DNA of 64,000 bases from Candidatus Nitrospira nitrosa (GCF_001458735.1 NZ_CZQA01000011.1:144625-208624), one strand, 5' to 3'; counted from the first letter of the stretch, positions 38,084-47,294 are shown. Numbers and translations are program-made. The notes: generated by a model not told the origin, from the letters alone.

Positions 38084-39790
38084 ATGCCTGACCTTCAGGA
38101 ACAAACCCCGAAAGCTCCACCCCAAGACGGGAATCTCGAAGAACTTCAAGCATTGCTGCTGAAGAAGGAACGAGACCGACTCGACCTACTCGAAGCGGAA
38201 CGGGGACGAGTCGATCGACTCGAAGACGGCCTCAACCAACTTGACCATCACCTCAGGAATAAAGTCGTCGATGCCACTGCAGTTGCCAAGGTGTTGCCGG
38301 ACGCGATCCGTCAACGTTCTAATTCAGAACAGGACCAGGATCTTGAAGAGTCCTTGGAATCCACATTTGTCTCCACTTTTAAGCGCACCGTTAGTAGCGA
38401 TAACTCTCGAGATCTCATTGCAGAGGTGATTTCCCCTGTGATGATGCCAGCCATTCGAAAAGCGATTGCGGGCGCTATGGAGGATATCGCGCAGTCCATG
38501 AATCGAACGTTGGATCACAGAAGGCTGGTCTGGCGCTGGGAGTCGTGGAGAACCGGCAGGCCGTTCTGGGAAGTTGTCTTGGAGCATACCGTGAAGTACC
38601 AAGTGGAACGAGTGTTTCTCTTCTTCAAGCAGGATGGGGTACATCTCGTGGATGTCCACCGCCATGATATACCGCCCTTTGAGCTGGGTAAGGAGGACTT
38701 GGTTTCCAGTATGTTCTCCGCGATCCAGACGGCAGTGCAGAAATTTGGCCAGGACGAGTTTCAGGCTTCCGAAGACGCTTCCTGCAAAACCTTCGAATGG
38801 GACGATGGCAAGAAGGTATGGATCGAACACGGCCCGAAGGCCGCTTTAGCCGCGGTTGTCCGAGGTGTACCCCCGCCTTCACTCCGTCCAGCACTCAGGG
38901 ATGCGCTGGATTCCATTCATTGGAAGTTGGAAGAAGCCCTTCAGAATTTTCAAGGCAACAAGAAACCGTTTGAGGCTGCAAGACCCTATCTGGAGTCCTG
39001 TCTCCTCCAAGAGAAGAACGATCTCCTAAACGAGGCAGGTTCAGCACGTGGCCGCCTGTCGCCAGCGTTCATGGTTATGCTGGTGTTCCTACTGATCGCG
39101 CTCATCTGGGGCTTCACAAGTTACCTGGAATGGCGGCGAGAAGCAGATGAAAAACAGCGATGGGCTCATTTCCAAGACAAGGTTAGGGAGAAGTCTGGAA
39201 TCCACGTCACATCTGTTGTTGTTGGCGACGGAAAGAATGGGAAGACCATTGTGTATGGGTTACGAGATCCAATCTCCGATGAGCCACAAGAAATTGCTCA
39301 GGAGGTAGGGCTGTTGTACGAAATGATAGACTTTCGGCTGGAGCCCTATCACTCGCTTGCACCGCAACTGCTCAGACGGCGCCTCCATCAACTCGTTCAG
39401 GAGATCGAGAAACAGCAGTTTGACTTTGAAGCGGGGAGCTGGTCGCTTGCGTCTGCGTCTGAGTCGACCCTGCAGACGCTGCTCGGGGCGCTTCGAGAGG
39501 GCGATACACTTGCTCAGCAACTTGGAAGTCGAATGCGTGTGGAGATTCATGGCAACACCACTGAAGAAGGTTCGGCAGAGACGAATCAACGACTTGCACT
39601 CGCCCGTGCGCAACGGGTCGTATCTGCTCTCAGAGGAGAACGCTTTCAGGTCACCGACTTTCTGCCGATTGCGGATTCGGTTGAAGCTTCAGCAATTGCA
39701 GATAGCCAGGACTTTAAACTCCTGCGGGCTCGACGAGTGTCGTTTCTTGTCATCGTCAATGATTCGGGATCAGTGGGGGCTAGGTCATGA
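38084..39790 (+). CDS. Membrane-anchored OmpA-domain protein
   Basis: 568 aa from ATG 38084; an in-frame TTG 105 bp earlier is less likely. The order is a charged coiled coil (~20-75), a soluble helical domain (~90-320) with WRWESWRTGRPFWEVVLEH, a single membrane helix (~328-350, FMVMLVFLLIALIWGF), a BON-like segment, then a C-terminal OmpA/MotB peptidoglycan-binding domain (EIHGNTTEEGSAETNQRLAL, ARAQRVVSAL). The N-terminal half would be cytoplasmic and the OmpA domain periplasmic. The stop overlaps the GTPase start by 4 bp (ATGA), so the GTPase is coupled and probably binds the cytoplasmic half. Confidence 0.82.
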   Translation: MPDLQEQTPKAPPQDGNLEELQALLLKKERDRLDLLEAERGRVDRLEDGLNQLDHHLRNKVVDATAVAKVLPDAIRQRSNSEQDQDLEESLESTFVSTFKRTVSSDNSRDLIAEVISPVMMPAIRKAIAGAMEDIAQSMNRTLDHRRLVWRWESWRTGRPFWEVVLEHTVKYQVERVFLFFKQDGVHLVDVHRHDIPPFELGKEDLVSSMFSAIQTAVQKFGQDEFQASEDASCKTFEWDDGKKVWIEHGPKAALAAVVRGVPPPSLRPALRDALDSIHWKLEEALQNFQGNKKPFEAARPYLESCLLQEKNDLLNEAGSARGRLSPAFMVMLVFLLIALIWGFTSYLEWRREADEKQRWAHFQDKVREKSGIHVTSVVVGDGKNGKTIVYGLRDPISDEPQEIAQEVGLLYEMIDFRLEPYHSLAPQLLRRRLHQLVQEIEKQQFDFEAGSWSLASASESTLQTLLGALREGDTLAQQLGSRMRVEIHGNTTEEGSAETNQRLALARAQRVVSALRGERFQVTDFLPIADSVEASAIADSQDFKLLRARRVSFLVIVNDSGSVGARS

Positions 39791-40299
39791 TGCAAGCCCA
39801 GAATAGTAAAAGTAAAAAAATATGCTTAATGGGGGCGAGCGGTGTTGGAAAAACCTCGCTCGTCAAGCGACTTGTCGAAGAAAAATTCGATGAAACCTAC
39901 CGGACTACGATTGGCGTCCACATAGATCAGAAGCCTGTTACCTGCGATAACGAACACGTTAATTTAATTATATGGGATCTTGAAGGAAAGGATGATCCAC
40001 GATCAGGATACTCCCCGACATATTTGAGTGGGGCACGGGGATACATGCTGGTGGCAGATGTCACACGTCCTGACACGCTTGATATTGTAAAGAGGTTGCT
40101 TTCAACTGCCAATCTTCCTTTTGTATTGTTGCTTAACAAATACGACATCCTTCAATCTCCCACGGTGACCAATCGTGCCATTGAAATCTTTGGTGATGGT
40201 GCCAAGATTTTTGGGACGAGCGCCAAGACGGGGGAAAGAGTGAATGAGGCATTTGAGCACTTAGTTAGACAGATGCTCAATGCGGACAGACCGAAATAG
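39787..40299 (+). CDS. Ras-superfamily small GTPase (Rab/Roc-like)
   Basis: A 170 aa single-domain GTPase. P-loop GASGVGKTS (16-24), switch I Thr in YRTTIGVHI, G3 WDLEGKDD (63-70), G4 NKYD (117-120), G5 GTSAKTGE (143-150). In G3 the residue equivalent to Ras Gln61 is Lys68, so intrinsic hydrolysis is probably low or needs a partner. There is no lipidation cysteine at the C-terminus. It is translationally coupled to the OmpA-domain gene and followed by a sensor-like gene 40 bp later. Prokaryotic Ras-like proteins of unknown function are a known group; the partners here are the informative part. Confidence 0.88.
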   Translation: MMQAQNSKSKKICLMGASGVGKTSLVKRLVEEKFDETYRTTIGVHIDQKPVTCDNEHVNLIIWDLEGKDDPRSGYSPTYLSGARGYMLVADVTRPDTLDIVKRLLSTANLPFVLLLNKYDILQSPTVTNRAIEIFGDGAKIFGTSAKTGERVNEAFEHLVRQMLNADRPK

Positions 40300-40339
40300 T
40301 TATAGACGTGCTCATTGAAAATGAGGACATGCGATCAAC

Positions 40340-40834
40340 ATGGACCCCAAAGGTTCAGAGCCGACAAATTCTGGAGGCAGCCCTGAATCCACACAGGCCG
40401 GGGTGCTTTCGTCCAACGAGCGAGCCCTGTTCGATGATCTATTTAGGGCCTTGGATAGCCTCGTGCTTGAGCGATCCACAGACGGGCAGGCATTTCGTCC
40501 GATCCACACAATGCCGGAATGGGCGCACTGTCTCATCACCAAGGACTCGGACCAGCCCGGACGAGATCTGTGGATTCCACGATCTGCTTTTCTTGAGTTT
40601 TATATGCAGGAAGCTAATCAGTGGTGGGATCAGCATGAGGGCGGAGCATTGCCTCCAGCTCCTTGGGAAGAGCCTGGGCCCTCAGACGCTCCTCTCGATC
40701 TCGAAGTCACAGTAACTGCGATCGGCCATCGGAAATTGTTGGTGATCAAGAGAGGTGCGCCAAGTCGGAGGGCCTATATTCAGCTTATGCGAGAGATGAA
40801 ACTTAATCTCAATCAATCGCCACCTCTCTTTTGA
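40340..40834 (+). CDS. Stand-alone sensor-like domain protein
   Basis: A 164 aa soluble protein. It has a disordered N-terminus, then FRPIHTMPEWAHCL, SAFLEFYMQEANQWWDQ, PPAPWEEP and LDLEVTVTAIGHRKLLVIKRG. This sequence of short motifs resembles, from memory, an N-terminal PAS-like domain that precedes some histidine kinases (pattern F-xx-P-W, FL--FL-EA--FW, LEA-A--xGRR-LLI). Here it stands alone with no kinase. Its position after the GTPase suggests a regulator of the cluster. Ligand and mechanism unknown. Confidence 0.65.
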   Translation: MDPKGSEPTNSGGSPESTQAGVLSSNERALFDDLFRALDSLVLERSTDGQAFRPIHTMPEWAHCLITKDSDQPGRDLWIPRSAFLEFYMQEANQWWDQHEGGALPPAPWEEPGPSDAPLDLEVTVTAIGHRKLLVIKRGAPSRRAYIQLMREMKLNLNQSPPLF

Positions 40835-40878
40835 TGTAAAAATCTTTTCTAAGTCAGCACAGCCAGAGACATTGCCAG

Positions 40879-43824
40879 ATGCTCACCGATCCCTCACATG
40901 AGAAGTCTGAAGATGATGCGGTAGGGCAATATCACTTTGTCAGCTATTCACGACGTGACAATGCGTTCATGAAGAGATTGAAAGATGAACTTGAGAGTGG
41001 AGAGCCACCATGTAGAGTCTGGGTTGATCAAAGTGAAATGAAACCAGGCCCTTGGCCACGACAACTCGAAGATGCCATCGATAGTTGCTGTAGTTTCTTG
41101 TTGGTTGTCAGTGAGGAGAGTAACAAAAGCCCTGATGTTGCAAGAGAGCTTCATCGAGCTTCCGAGGGTGGTAAACCAATTATTCCCCTCATTCTTGATA
41201 GCAAAGTCAAGGCTCCATTTCAGGCCGGAGGCTATCAGTCTGTGTACTTTTTGCGTGGCGGTGATTTTGGTAAGGGGCTAGCCCAATTACTAAAACTTCT
41301 CGGAGATCTGGAGCTAGGAAAATCTTTCAAGAAACAGGAGCCAGTGCACCAGGCTCCTCTCACAACCCCTATTATTATCAATGCCCCCCCGCTGGTCACG
41401 CCAACCTATTTTCAAGGTCGCACCGACCAACAGCAGCGTATCGAGGAATTCTTATCTGATAATACCAGAACTCTACTCTGGATCAGTGGCCGGGCAGGAT
41501 CTGGTAAGACAGCACTTGCCTGCCGTGTTCTGGAAAGAGTCCAGCGAGGAGTGTGGGCTGATTCGAGAAGAAAAAGCGATATCGATGCGATTGCCTATGT
41601 TGATCACGCGCAGCATGCTCGGTCTGACTGGCTCACGCTGTTTAACAAAGCTCGCCGTCTTGTAACACCAAGAGGTGTAACGGATCCTCAAAAACCAGCA
41701 CAGAGACACTCCCGCACATTCGACATTCAGAATTTACTGACCGACCTTGCTGATCGCCGCGTTGTTATCCTCATTGACCATATTGATGATCTCATCGATC
41801 TGCAGATCTATAATATAAGGGGCCAATATATTAGGGATGCCTTGCGGGCAGTCCTTACCGCTACGACACATAGACTGAAAGTAATTGTAACCTCCCAGAT
41901 ACTCCCACGTGATTTGCAAACGGCTCAGCAGGCAAGATGGTTTACTCTCGACCTCGCTGGAGGCCTACCAGAACATGATGCCATGCAATTGTTCAGGATG
42001 TTGGATGAGGATGGGACTCTTGGCCTTCAGAGAGGTGATGAATCACTCTTGACAGAACTCTGTAGACGCACGCAATGCAACCCTGGCGCGATCGAGCGGC
42101 TGCATACGATGGTTGTGATCAATCGCTCCACTACTCCTAAAGCCATCCTCCAGGATAAAAAGCATTTCCTTCCTAAAGAAGTTTTGGATGCGATGATCGC
42201 GAGGAGGTATGCCTGTCTCGATGCACCTTCGAAGACCATGATGCAGATATTGTCGTTATGCAATCGTCCGGTCAAGGCTGATGCCGTGGTCTCGGTGTTT
42301 CGTCTCTATTACACAAAGGTCGACCATCCAGCGATTGATCCAGACGAGATCCTGAAACAGCTGGGTAATATGCAACTCGTACAACAGCGTGAGCAAGGGT
42401 ATTGTCTTCTGGCTGCGGATCGATGGTATGTAGAATCACAACTCTCAGGTGATGCATCCTCACCGATTGATGATCCTACAGGCGTTCACCTTGACCGGAA
42501 GACATTGTACAAGCGACATGCCGACTATATAGAGCAGCAGATTTCCTCCAGCGGACCAATGATGTGGCGCGGATTATCCACTTATCAGCTTGAACGGTTG
42601 CACTACTATCGCTTCAATGGAAAAGACTACGCATCTGCGTTCGATGTACTCGAACGACTTGAACCTCAGCTGCTTGCGGAGGAGCGGTCAGTGGAGCTGA
42701 TAGAACACTGCGAACAGTTAATTGGCAAGCTTGAGGACTCTACACGCTCACGCCAGCTATTTGACATGCTTGCACGGACTCATCACCGATGCGGAGAGCT
42801 TGATCGTGCAGCGGCTTGCTATGAGGGAGGACTGAAGTGCGTCCGAGATACGGGAGATCTGAATAGGCAATGCTTGTACCTTGGGAACCTAGCCATTTGC
42901 AAACAAGAATCCGGTGATCTTGTTCGGACTACCCTCTATTGCATGGCAGCTCTTGAATTAGCGGGGCAGATTGGAAATCGCGTATGGGAAACTCATATTT
43001 GGAATATCATTGGCGAGGTGTTGGCCAGCTTGGGTCGGATTTCCGCTGCCATACGAGCGAGTATACGTGCGTTGAAACTCGCGCGCGATAACCGCGAGCT
43101 GGAAGTTGGAGTGATGGGGATATTTGAAGTGGTTGCCCTGGCAAATCTCGGTCAACATCATGAAGCTCAGGGTAACATCGACCAAGCAGACGATCAATGC
43201 AACCGAGCGTATGAGTTTGCGGAAAAGATCAAATTTCAACTCGGCAAAGCTACCGCGAAACGAAACCTGGGGATACTCGATCTAAACCAGGGGAACTATA
43301 AGCAGGCATCTAGACAACTTACAGAGGCTATGCAACTGGTGAAGGGTGCGCAGAACGTCCAACTTCAGCAAACTATCCTGATTGAACTGGCAGCGGCTCA
43401 ACTGATGGACAGCAAGCTGGGTGACGCGGAATTGACGGTCAACACAGCAGTAGCAATCAACACACCATTCTTTACCCCCGAAGCATATTCGCTGCGAGGG
43501 ATCATTCTCCAGCGGCAGGGGAAGGTACAAGAGGCCGCCGAATCCTTTCATCATGCACTGAAACACGCGGAGGTAGTTCTTAAGCGAACACCTCGGTATT
43601 ACCGCGGGCTTGATGTGATGGGGTTGAGCTATAGCGGTCTAACGCTTGCGGAAGAGACCGATGAGTACATCGATAAAGCGGTTGGGGCCTACGAAGCTGC
43701 GCGTTTCATTGCCGATGAGCCCGGTATTGTACGGCGCAGACTTCTCCTCTTTAGCGCACTGGCGAAGGATAAATCGGAAAAGAAGTTAGTTCTAGTACGA
43801 AATGCTATTAGTCCAACACATTGA
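40879..43824 (+). CDS. TIR-STAND NTPase-TPR protein
   Basis: 981 aa in three blocks. TIR domain (~17-145): FVSYSRRDNAF, VWVDQSEMKPG, LLVVSEESNKSPDVARE, with Glu90 at the position of the catalytic NADase glutamate. STAND/NB-ARC-like ATPase (~175-540): Walker A GRAGSGKT (204-211), Walker B RRVVILIDHIDDL. The C-terminal ~400 residues are TPRs (for example ARTHHRCGELDRAAACYEG) that would sense a trigger or partner. This is the plan of bacterial TIR immune/signalling proteins. It has no signal peptide. It overlaps the converging lipoprotein gene by 17 bp, and a decayed copy of its 3' end occurs at 46.2 kb. Confidence 0.85.
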   Translation: MLTDPSHEKSEDDAVGQYHFVSYSRRDNAFMKRLKDELESGEPPCRVWVDQSEMKPGPWPRQLEDAIDSCCSFLLVVSEESNKSPDVARELHRASEGGKPIIPLILDSKVKAPFQAGGYQSVYFLRGGDFGKGLAQLLKLLGDLELGKSFKKQEPVHQAPLTTPIIINAPPLVTPTYFQGRTDQQQRIEEFLSDNTRTLLWISGRAGSGKTALACRVLERVQRGVWADSRRKSDIDAIAYVDHAQHARSDWLTLFNKARRLVTPRGVTDPQKPAQRHSRTFDIQNLLTDLADRRVVILIDHIDDLIDLQIYNIRGQYIRDALRAVLTATTHRLKVIVTSQILPRDLQTAQQARWFTLDLAGGLPEHDAMQLFRMLDEDGTLGLQRGDESLLTELCRRTQCNPGAIERLHTMVVINRSTTPKAILQDKKHFLPKEVLDAMIARRYACLDAPSKTMMQILSLCNRPVKADAVVSVFRLYYTKVDHPAIDPDEILKQLGNMQLVQQREQGYCLLAADRWYVESQLSGDASSPIDDPTGVHLDRKTLYKRHADYIEQQISSSGPMMWRGLSTYQLERLHYYRFNGKDYASAFDVLERLEPQLLAEERSVELIEHCEQLIGKLEDSTRSRQLFDMLARTHHRCGELDRAAACYEGGLKCVRDTGDLNRQCLYLGNLAICKQESGDLVRTTLYCMAALELAGQIGNRVWETHIWNIIGEVLASLGRISAAIRASIRALKLARDNRELEVGVMGIFEVVALANLGQHHEAQGNIDQADDQCNRAYEFAEKIKFQLGKATAKRNLGILDLNQGNYKQASRQLTEAMQLVKGAQNVQLQQTILIELAAAQLMDSKLGDAELTVNTAVAINTPFFTPEAYSLRGIILQRQGKVQEAAESFHHALKHAEVVLKRTPRYYRGLDVMGLSYSGLTLAEETDEYIDKAVGAYEAARFIADEPGIVRRRLLLFSALAKDKSEKKLVLVRNAISPTH

Positions 43825-44689
43825 TGTGGTTGGGATTACCTTCGTTCAATCTGGTGTTCCGGGCCTGGAAAATCAGCGCACGCTCAGTTCTGTTATCTGG
43901 GATCGGAAAGACGATGTATTTTTTAAGATCTAATTTGTCAGCACTAACTCCACGGCTTATGAATACAGGTTGTATTTTCCCCAGAATCTCGTCAGTGAAG
44001 GTTGCCAATGTGGCACGATCCCAAACCTTGGGTCTGTTAACTTGTTCGACGAAACTGAGTACCCAGTCCTTGGCTATGTCGGTGTGAGCTCCCGGATTGG
44101 ATACTAGGTAAACGGCTGATAAATCTTGATACAGAGATGGGCTGTACCTGTGACTGTCTGAGACTGGTGCGAGGCTAGATAGCAGATAGGGGCCGCCATT
44201 CTTCTGGATCCTGGAAAACTGACCAAGAATGGTTTGTGCTCGTTCGTAGCTGTAGTACTCAAGGATTTCTTCAGCCCTAGGCGCTGAGATGTTTCTTCTA
44301 ACCGGGAGATGGATTACGTTTAGCGACTCTGAGCTGTGTTCCGGTGTCAGTCTGCCAAGGTCTGGAAATTCTGTCAGACAGGCTGAAATGATTGCAATGT
44401 AGAGCGGCTTAGTCTGGGCGGTTGGAGGTGACGCGAATAGGACGTAGCTATAGAGCCCATAACCAGCTGTTTCGGCTTGATTATCGACCAGGAGCGTTCT
44501 TCCTGTCCGTTTAGTCTGAGCTTGATGGTTCTCCGAAGGACTCAGTTCGCCATACCCCATGCTGCAGGCCACGAACACACCTGCTATTACGGTAAGTGTC
44601 AACGCACTGATCATCTGTGACCAGATCCGGTGTGAGCCATTGGGGACAAAACAGCCTGTAGTTGAAGGTATCTTGTCATGTGCTCTCAT
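43808..44689 (-). CDS. Lipoprotein of unknown function, copy A
   Basis: 293 aa from ATG 44689 (AAGAGG upstream). The lipobox GVFVAC follows a hydrophobic segment (~25-42), so it is anchored on the membrane surface. The body has YGLYSYVLFASPPT, the repeated phrase IQKNGGPYLLSSLAPV and, near the end, DLKKYIVFPIPDNR. It is clearly paralogous to the protein at 46221-47294. It follows the M48 protease gene by 39 bp in the same operon; the identical pairing in both copies argues that the two products work together. No family recognised. Confidence 0.75.
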   Translation of the reverse strand: MRAHDKIPSTTGCFVPNGSHRIWSQMISALTLTVIAGVFVACSMGYGELSPSENHQAQTKRTGRTLLVDNQAETAGYGLYSYVLFASPPTAQTKPLYIAIISACLTEFPDLGRLTPEHSSESLNVIHLPVRRNISAPRAEEILEYYSYERAQTILGQFSRIQKNGGPYLLSSLAPVSDSHRYSPSLYQDLSAVYLVSNPGAHTDIAKDWVLSFVEQVNRPKVWDRATLATFTDEILGKIQPVFISRGVSADKLDLKKYIVFPIPDNRTERALIFQARNTRLNEGNPNHINVLD

Positions 44690-44728
44690 GTATCGTCCTC
44701 TTACTACAAGTGTTCAGGTATTTTGTGG

Positions 44729-45652
44729 TTATGACATTTTCACGTTGGGCAAAAGAACCGGTTTAGTTTTTTGTTTTCCACCTGTTGCTTTGTGAAAAGC
44801 TGTCTGGGCATCAGTCAAGCATGTCTTACTAATATGACTATGACGGTCTTCGGCGGGGGGATGGAGCTTAAAAAGCTTTAGCGTATCGTTTGAATCTTGT
44901 TTCTTAGTCATAGCTTCATCGCGCAAGAACTGCTCACTCTCTGTCGGATCGTATCCAGCCTTTGCCGCCAATACGAGGCCGCTACAGTCCGCCTCAAGTT
45001 CTTTCCCACGCTCCAAAGGGAGATCTTCTCCTATTAAGTATCCGATCCCCATCGCCCCGAGTACTGGACCAAGGACTTTGGGATCTATCTTGTCTAGACT
45101 TTCGCCAGAAGTAATTTTCGGTCCGATGTCCATCAACGCTGTGGCTGCGGCTCGGTTCCAGCGTTGTAGGTGATGTTGAGAGAGCAAATGGGCCATCTCG
45201 TGTCCCAAGATGGAAGCTAGTACCTCTTCATATTTCATCTTCTCGAACGATCCAGCATAAAGAGCAATTCCGCCGCCGGGAAATGCTGCGGCCGGCATGG
45301 ATGGGTTTTGCACTCGTAGAGTATTCAGTTCCCAATTCTTTTCTAGTTCCGTGGCCACTGCGCGGTACTTCTCGTCAGCCAGCGCAGCGACCTTAAGTCG
45401 CGTAAAGACTTCATTGATTCTTTTGGTCACTTCTTCGTCGCGAACCACTGTCTGACGTCCAACTTCCCACAGGTAAGCAGCATGTCCCACACCTGTCACT
45501 AATAAAGGAGGAACAGGCACGTCTGGTGTCGGAAAAACATTAACGACATCCATTGCCCCGCCTCCTGGCATATTGACCTTGTCACAGGCTGCCATGGACA
45601 GGATCAGGAAAATTAGTGCACTTGAGAGTCCTAGAATAGATTGCCGATTCAT
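44729..45652 (-). CDS. M48-family metalloprotease lipoprotein, copy A
   Basis: 307 aa from ATG 45652, behind GGGAGGT. Lipobox SMAAC places it as a lipoprotein. The zinc motif HEMAH is in ASILGHEMAHLLSQHHLQRW; the third ligand is probably the Glu in ELEADCSGLVLAAKAGYD. This resembles BepA/LoiP-type envelope proteases that act in outer-membrane quality control. Length fits a protease domain without the TPR tail of BepA. Paired with lipoprotein copy A. Confidence 0.88.
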   Translation of the reverse strand: MNRQSILGLSSALIFLILSMAACDKVNMPGGGAMDVVNVFPTPDVPVPPLLVTGVGHAAYLWEVGRQTVVRDEEVTKRINEVFTRLKVAALADEKYRAVATELEKNWELNTLRVQNPSMPAAAFPGGGIALYAGSFEKMKYEEVLASILGHEMAHLLSQHHLQRWNRAAATALMDIGPKITSGESLDKIDPKVLGPVLGAMGIGYLIGEDLPLERGKELEADCSGLVLAAKAGYDPTESEQFLRDEAMTKKQDSNDTLKLFKLHPPAEDRHSHISKTCLTDAQTAFHKATGGKQKTKPVLLPNVKMS

Positions 45653-45952
45653 CACCCACCTCCCGAGTAACGCATATCTACTGATATGATAGATGTACTT
45701 AATTCTCACAATGTAATAACTTATTTCAAGGCTAATAACTCACAATTATGAATATACATCCAGCAATCCACATGCCTATTGTGGTGCGATTCAAGCAATA
45801 TGTGGCAACTGCTTAGATTGTAAGCACTTGTAGGAAATGGTTTTCGGCAGTGTCCCAGAGATGACACACGTGGGTGCGTATCTAAATAGATTCAGGGTTG
45901 AATCCAAAAAGATACGCTCCATATTTAGCCGTGCGTTGTCCAGATAATTAGA
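45653..45952. other. Upstream region of M48 copy A, duplicated at copy B
   Basis: 300 bp, A/T-rich, with no gene. Part of it (around 45871-45910, containing AAATAGATTC at 45884-45893) matches the region upstream of M48 copy B (AAATAGATTC at 48464-48473), so the duplicated unit includes the regulatory DNA. Confidence 0.55.
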
Positions 45953-46336
45953 ATGCGTTTCCGGATGACTCACATGGTTGGTCTTGAACGACCGGTTGAT
46001 TACGGACGCTGGTGTGACCTACTACTCTCTGTTCTCTCCCCGAGACCATGTTACAAATGGCTTGTGGGCTTTGAGTGGGAAAGTTCTTTATCGGGGATGA
46101 TACGTCGCCATCCGGTAACGCTGAGTATTACGTATTTTCGTGATGACAGACTCAGTGACGCAGAGACGACGGTCGACGAGAGGCTACGAGTTGACTCGTA
46201 TAAGGAGGCAAATCGCTTCGCTAACGCACCTGGCATTGTTCGCCGCAAGCTTCTCCTCTTTGACGAATTAGCCCAGCGTAACTCGAGAAAGAAACTCGCC
46301 TCGGGACGAAAATCGATTGCCCCTGAGCGTGGTTAA
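45953..46336 (+). pseudogene. Decayed 3' end of a second TIR-STAND-TPR gene
   Basis: The last ~45 codons (from ~46200) give KEANRFANAPGIVRRKLL, then LFDELAQ...KKL, against YEAARFIADEPGIVRRRLL...LFSALAK...KKL at the end of the protein at 40879-43824. The upstream part is degenerate, with only short nucleotide matches. It converges on lipoprotein copy B as the full gene converges on copy A. A short in-frame reading frame exists from 45953, but I do not consider it a functional gene. Confidence 0.65.
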
Positions 46337-47294
46337 GGTTGGAGCTGCCATCATCTACTCGGGTTTTCCGGGATAAGAAGGGAAATGTCCGTTTGGCTTG
46401 TGTATCCGGCATGGGAAAGACGATATACTTTTTGAGGTCTAACTGATCTGCACGCACTTTATAAGAAGCGAAAGCGGTTTGCCTTGTATCTATTATCTCG
46501 TCGCCGAATGTTTCCAACGTGGTTCGATTCCAGGCCGAGGATTGGGGATTGCTGACCCGATCGACGAAGTCGAGTACCCACTCATAGGCCATTTTGTTCT
46601 GATCTTCCTGACTGGCCACGAGGCGAACTGCGGCCAAATCTTGGAATAAAAATGGATTTGCCCCGCTGCTAGTTGAAACTGGCTTAAGACTCGACAGAAG
46701 ATAGGGTCCGCCGTTTCTCTGGATCCTGGAAAGCTGAGCTAGAATCGCTTTAGCTCGGTCGTAGTTGTATCGCTGGAGAATCTCTTCCGCCTGTGACCTC
46801 AGTCGGTTCTGTTCGGGGTACTCTGGCGGAGACATCTGAGAATCCGTCGTATTTCTCGTAACTGGAATGTACATCGCGTTGAGCGATTCCGGGCGATACT
46901 TCTGCGTCAGGCCTCCAAGATCTGGAAATTCCCTCACACAAGCCAAAAGGACCGCGAGGTAGACGGGCTTGGTCTCGGTGGTTGGTGGTGACTCGAATAG
47001 CACATAACTATAGAGTCCATAATCAGCCTTTTCAGTTTGATCGCCAACCAGGAGTGCTTGTCCTGTTATTTTCGTCCGATCGGTCGCGAGCCTCGGACCT
47101 TCTTGCGCGACAAGCCCCGAGCCACAGGCGACGAACGTACTGGCTAGCACAGTCAGAGTGAATGCGCTCACCACTCGTGACCAGCTACGGTTTGAACAGC
47201 TGCTCTTGGCGCTTCCGCTCGCGGTTGAAGAGAGGTTTTTTTGTGAGCTCATCTTGTGTTTGACCTCAGTGTTGTTGTGCACTGGTACCATCAT
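46221..47294 (-). CDS. Lipoprotein of unknown function, copy B
   Basis: 357 aa from ATG 47294, which overlaps the M48 stop by 4 bp (ATGA); ATG 47252 is an alternative that gives a more usual signal-peptide length. Lipobox STFVAC. It shares with copy A the stretches YGLYSYVLFESPPT, IQRNGGPYLLSSL and LDLKKYIVFPMPD but has a longer middle and tail. The tighter coupling to its M48 gene (overlap versus a 39 bp gap in copy A) suggests copy B keeps the ancestral arrangement. Function unknown. Confidence 0.75.
   Translation of the reverse strand: MMVPVHNNTEVKHKMSSQKNLSSTASGSAKSSCSNRSWSRVVSAFTLTVLASTFVACGSGLVAQEGPRLATDRTKITGQALLVGDQTEKADYGLYSYVLFESPPTTETKPVYLAVLLACVREFPDLGGLTQKYRPESLNAMYIPVTRNTTDSQMSPPEYPEQNRLRSQAEEILQRYNYDRAKAILAQLSRIQRNGGPYLLSSLKPVSTSSGANPFLFQDLAAVRLVASQEDQNKMAYEWVLDFVDRVSNPQSSAWNRTTLETFGDEIIDTRQTAFASYKVRADQLDLKKYIVFPMPDTQAKRTFPFLSRKTRVDDGSSNLNHAQGQSIFVPRRVSFSSYAGLIRQRGEACGEQCQVR

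Noticed and set aside
45791..45973. 60-codon minus-strand ORF between the M48 copies
   Set aside because: No Shine-Dalgarno and no similarity; it lies in the duplicated regulatory DNA.
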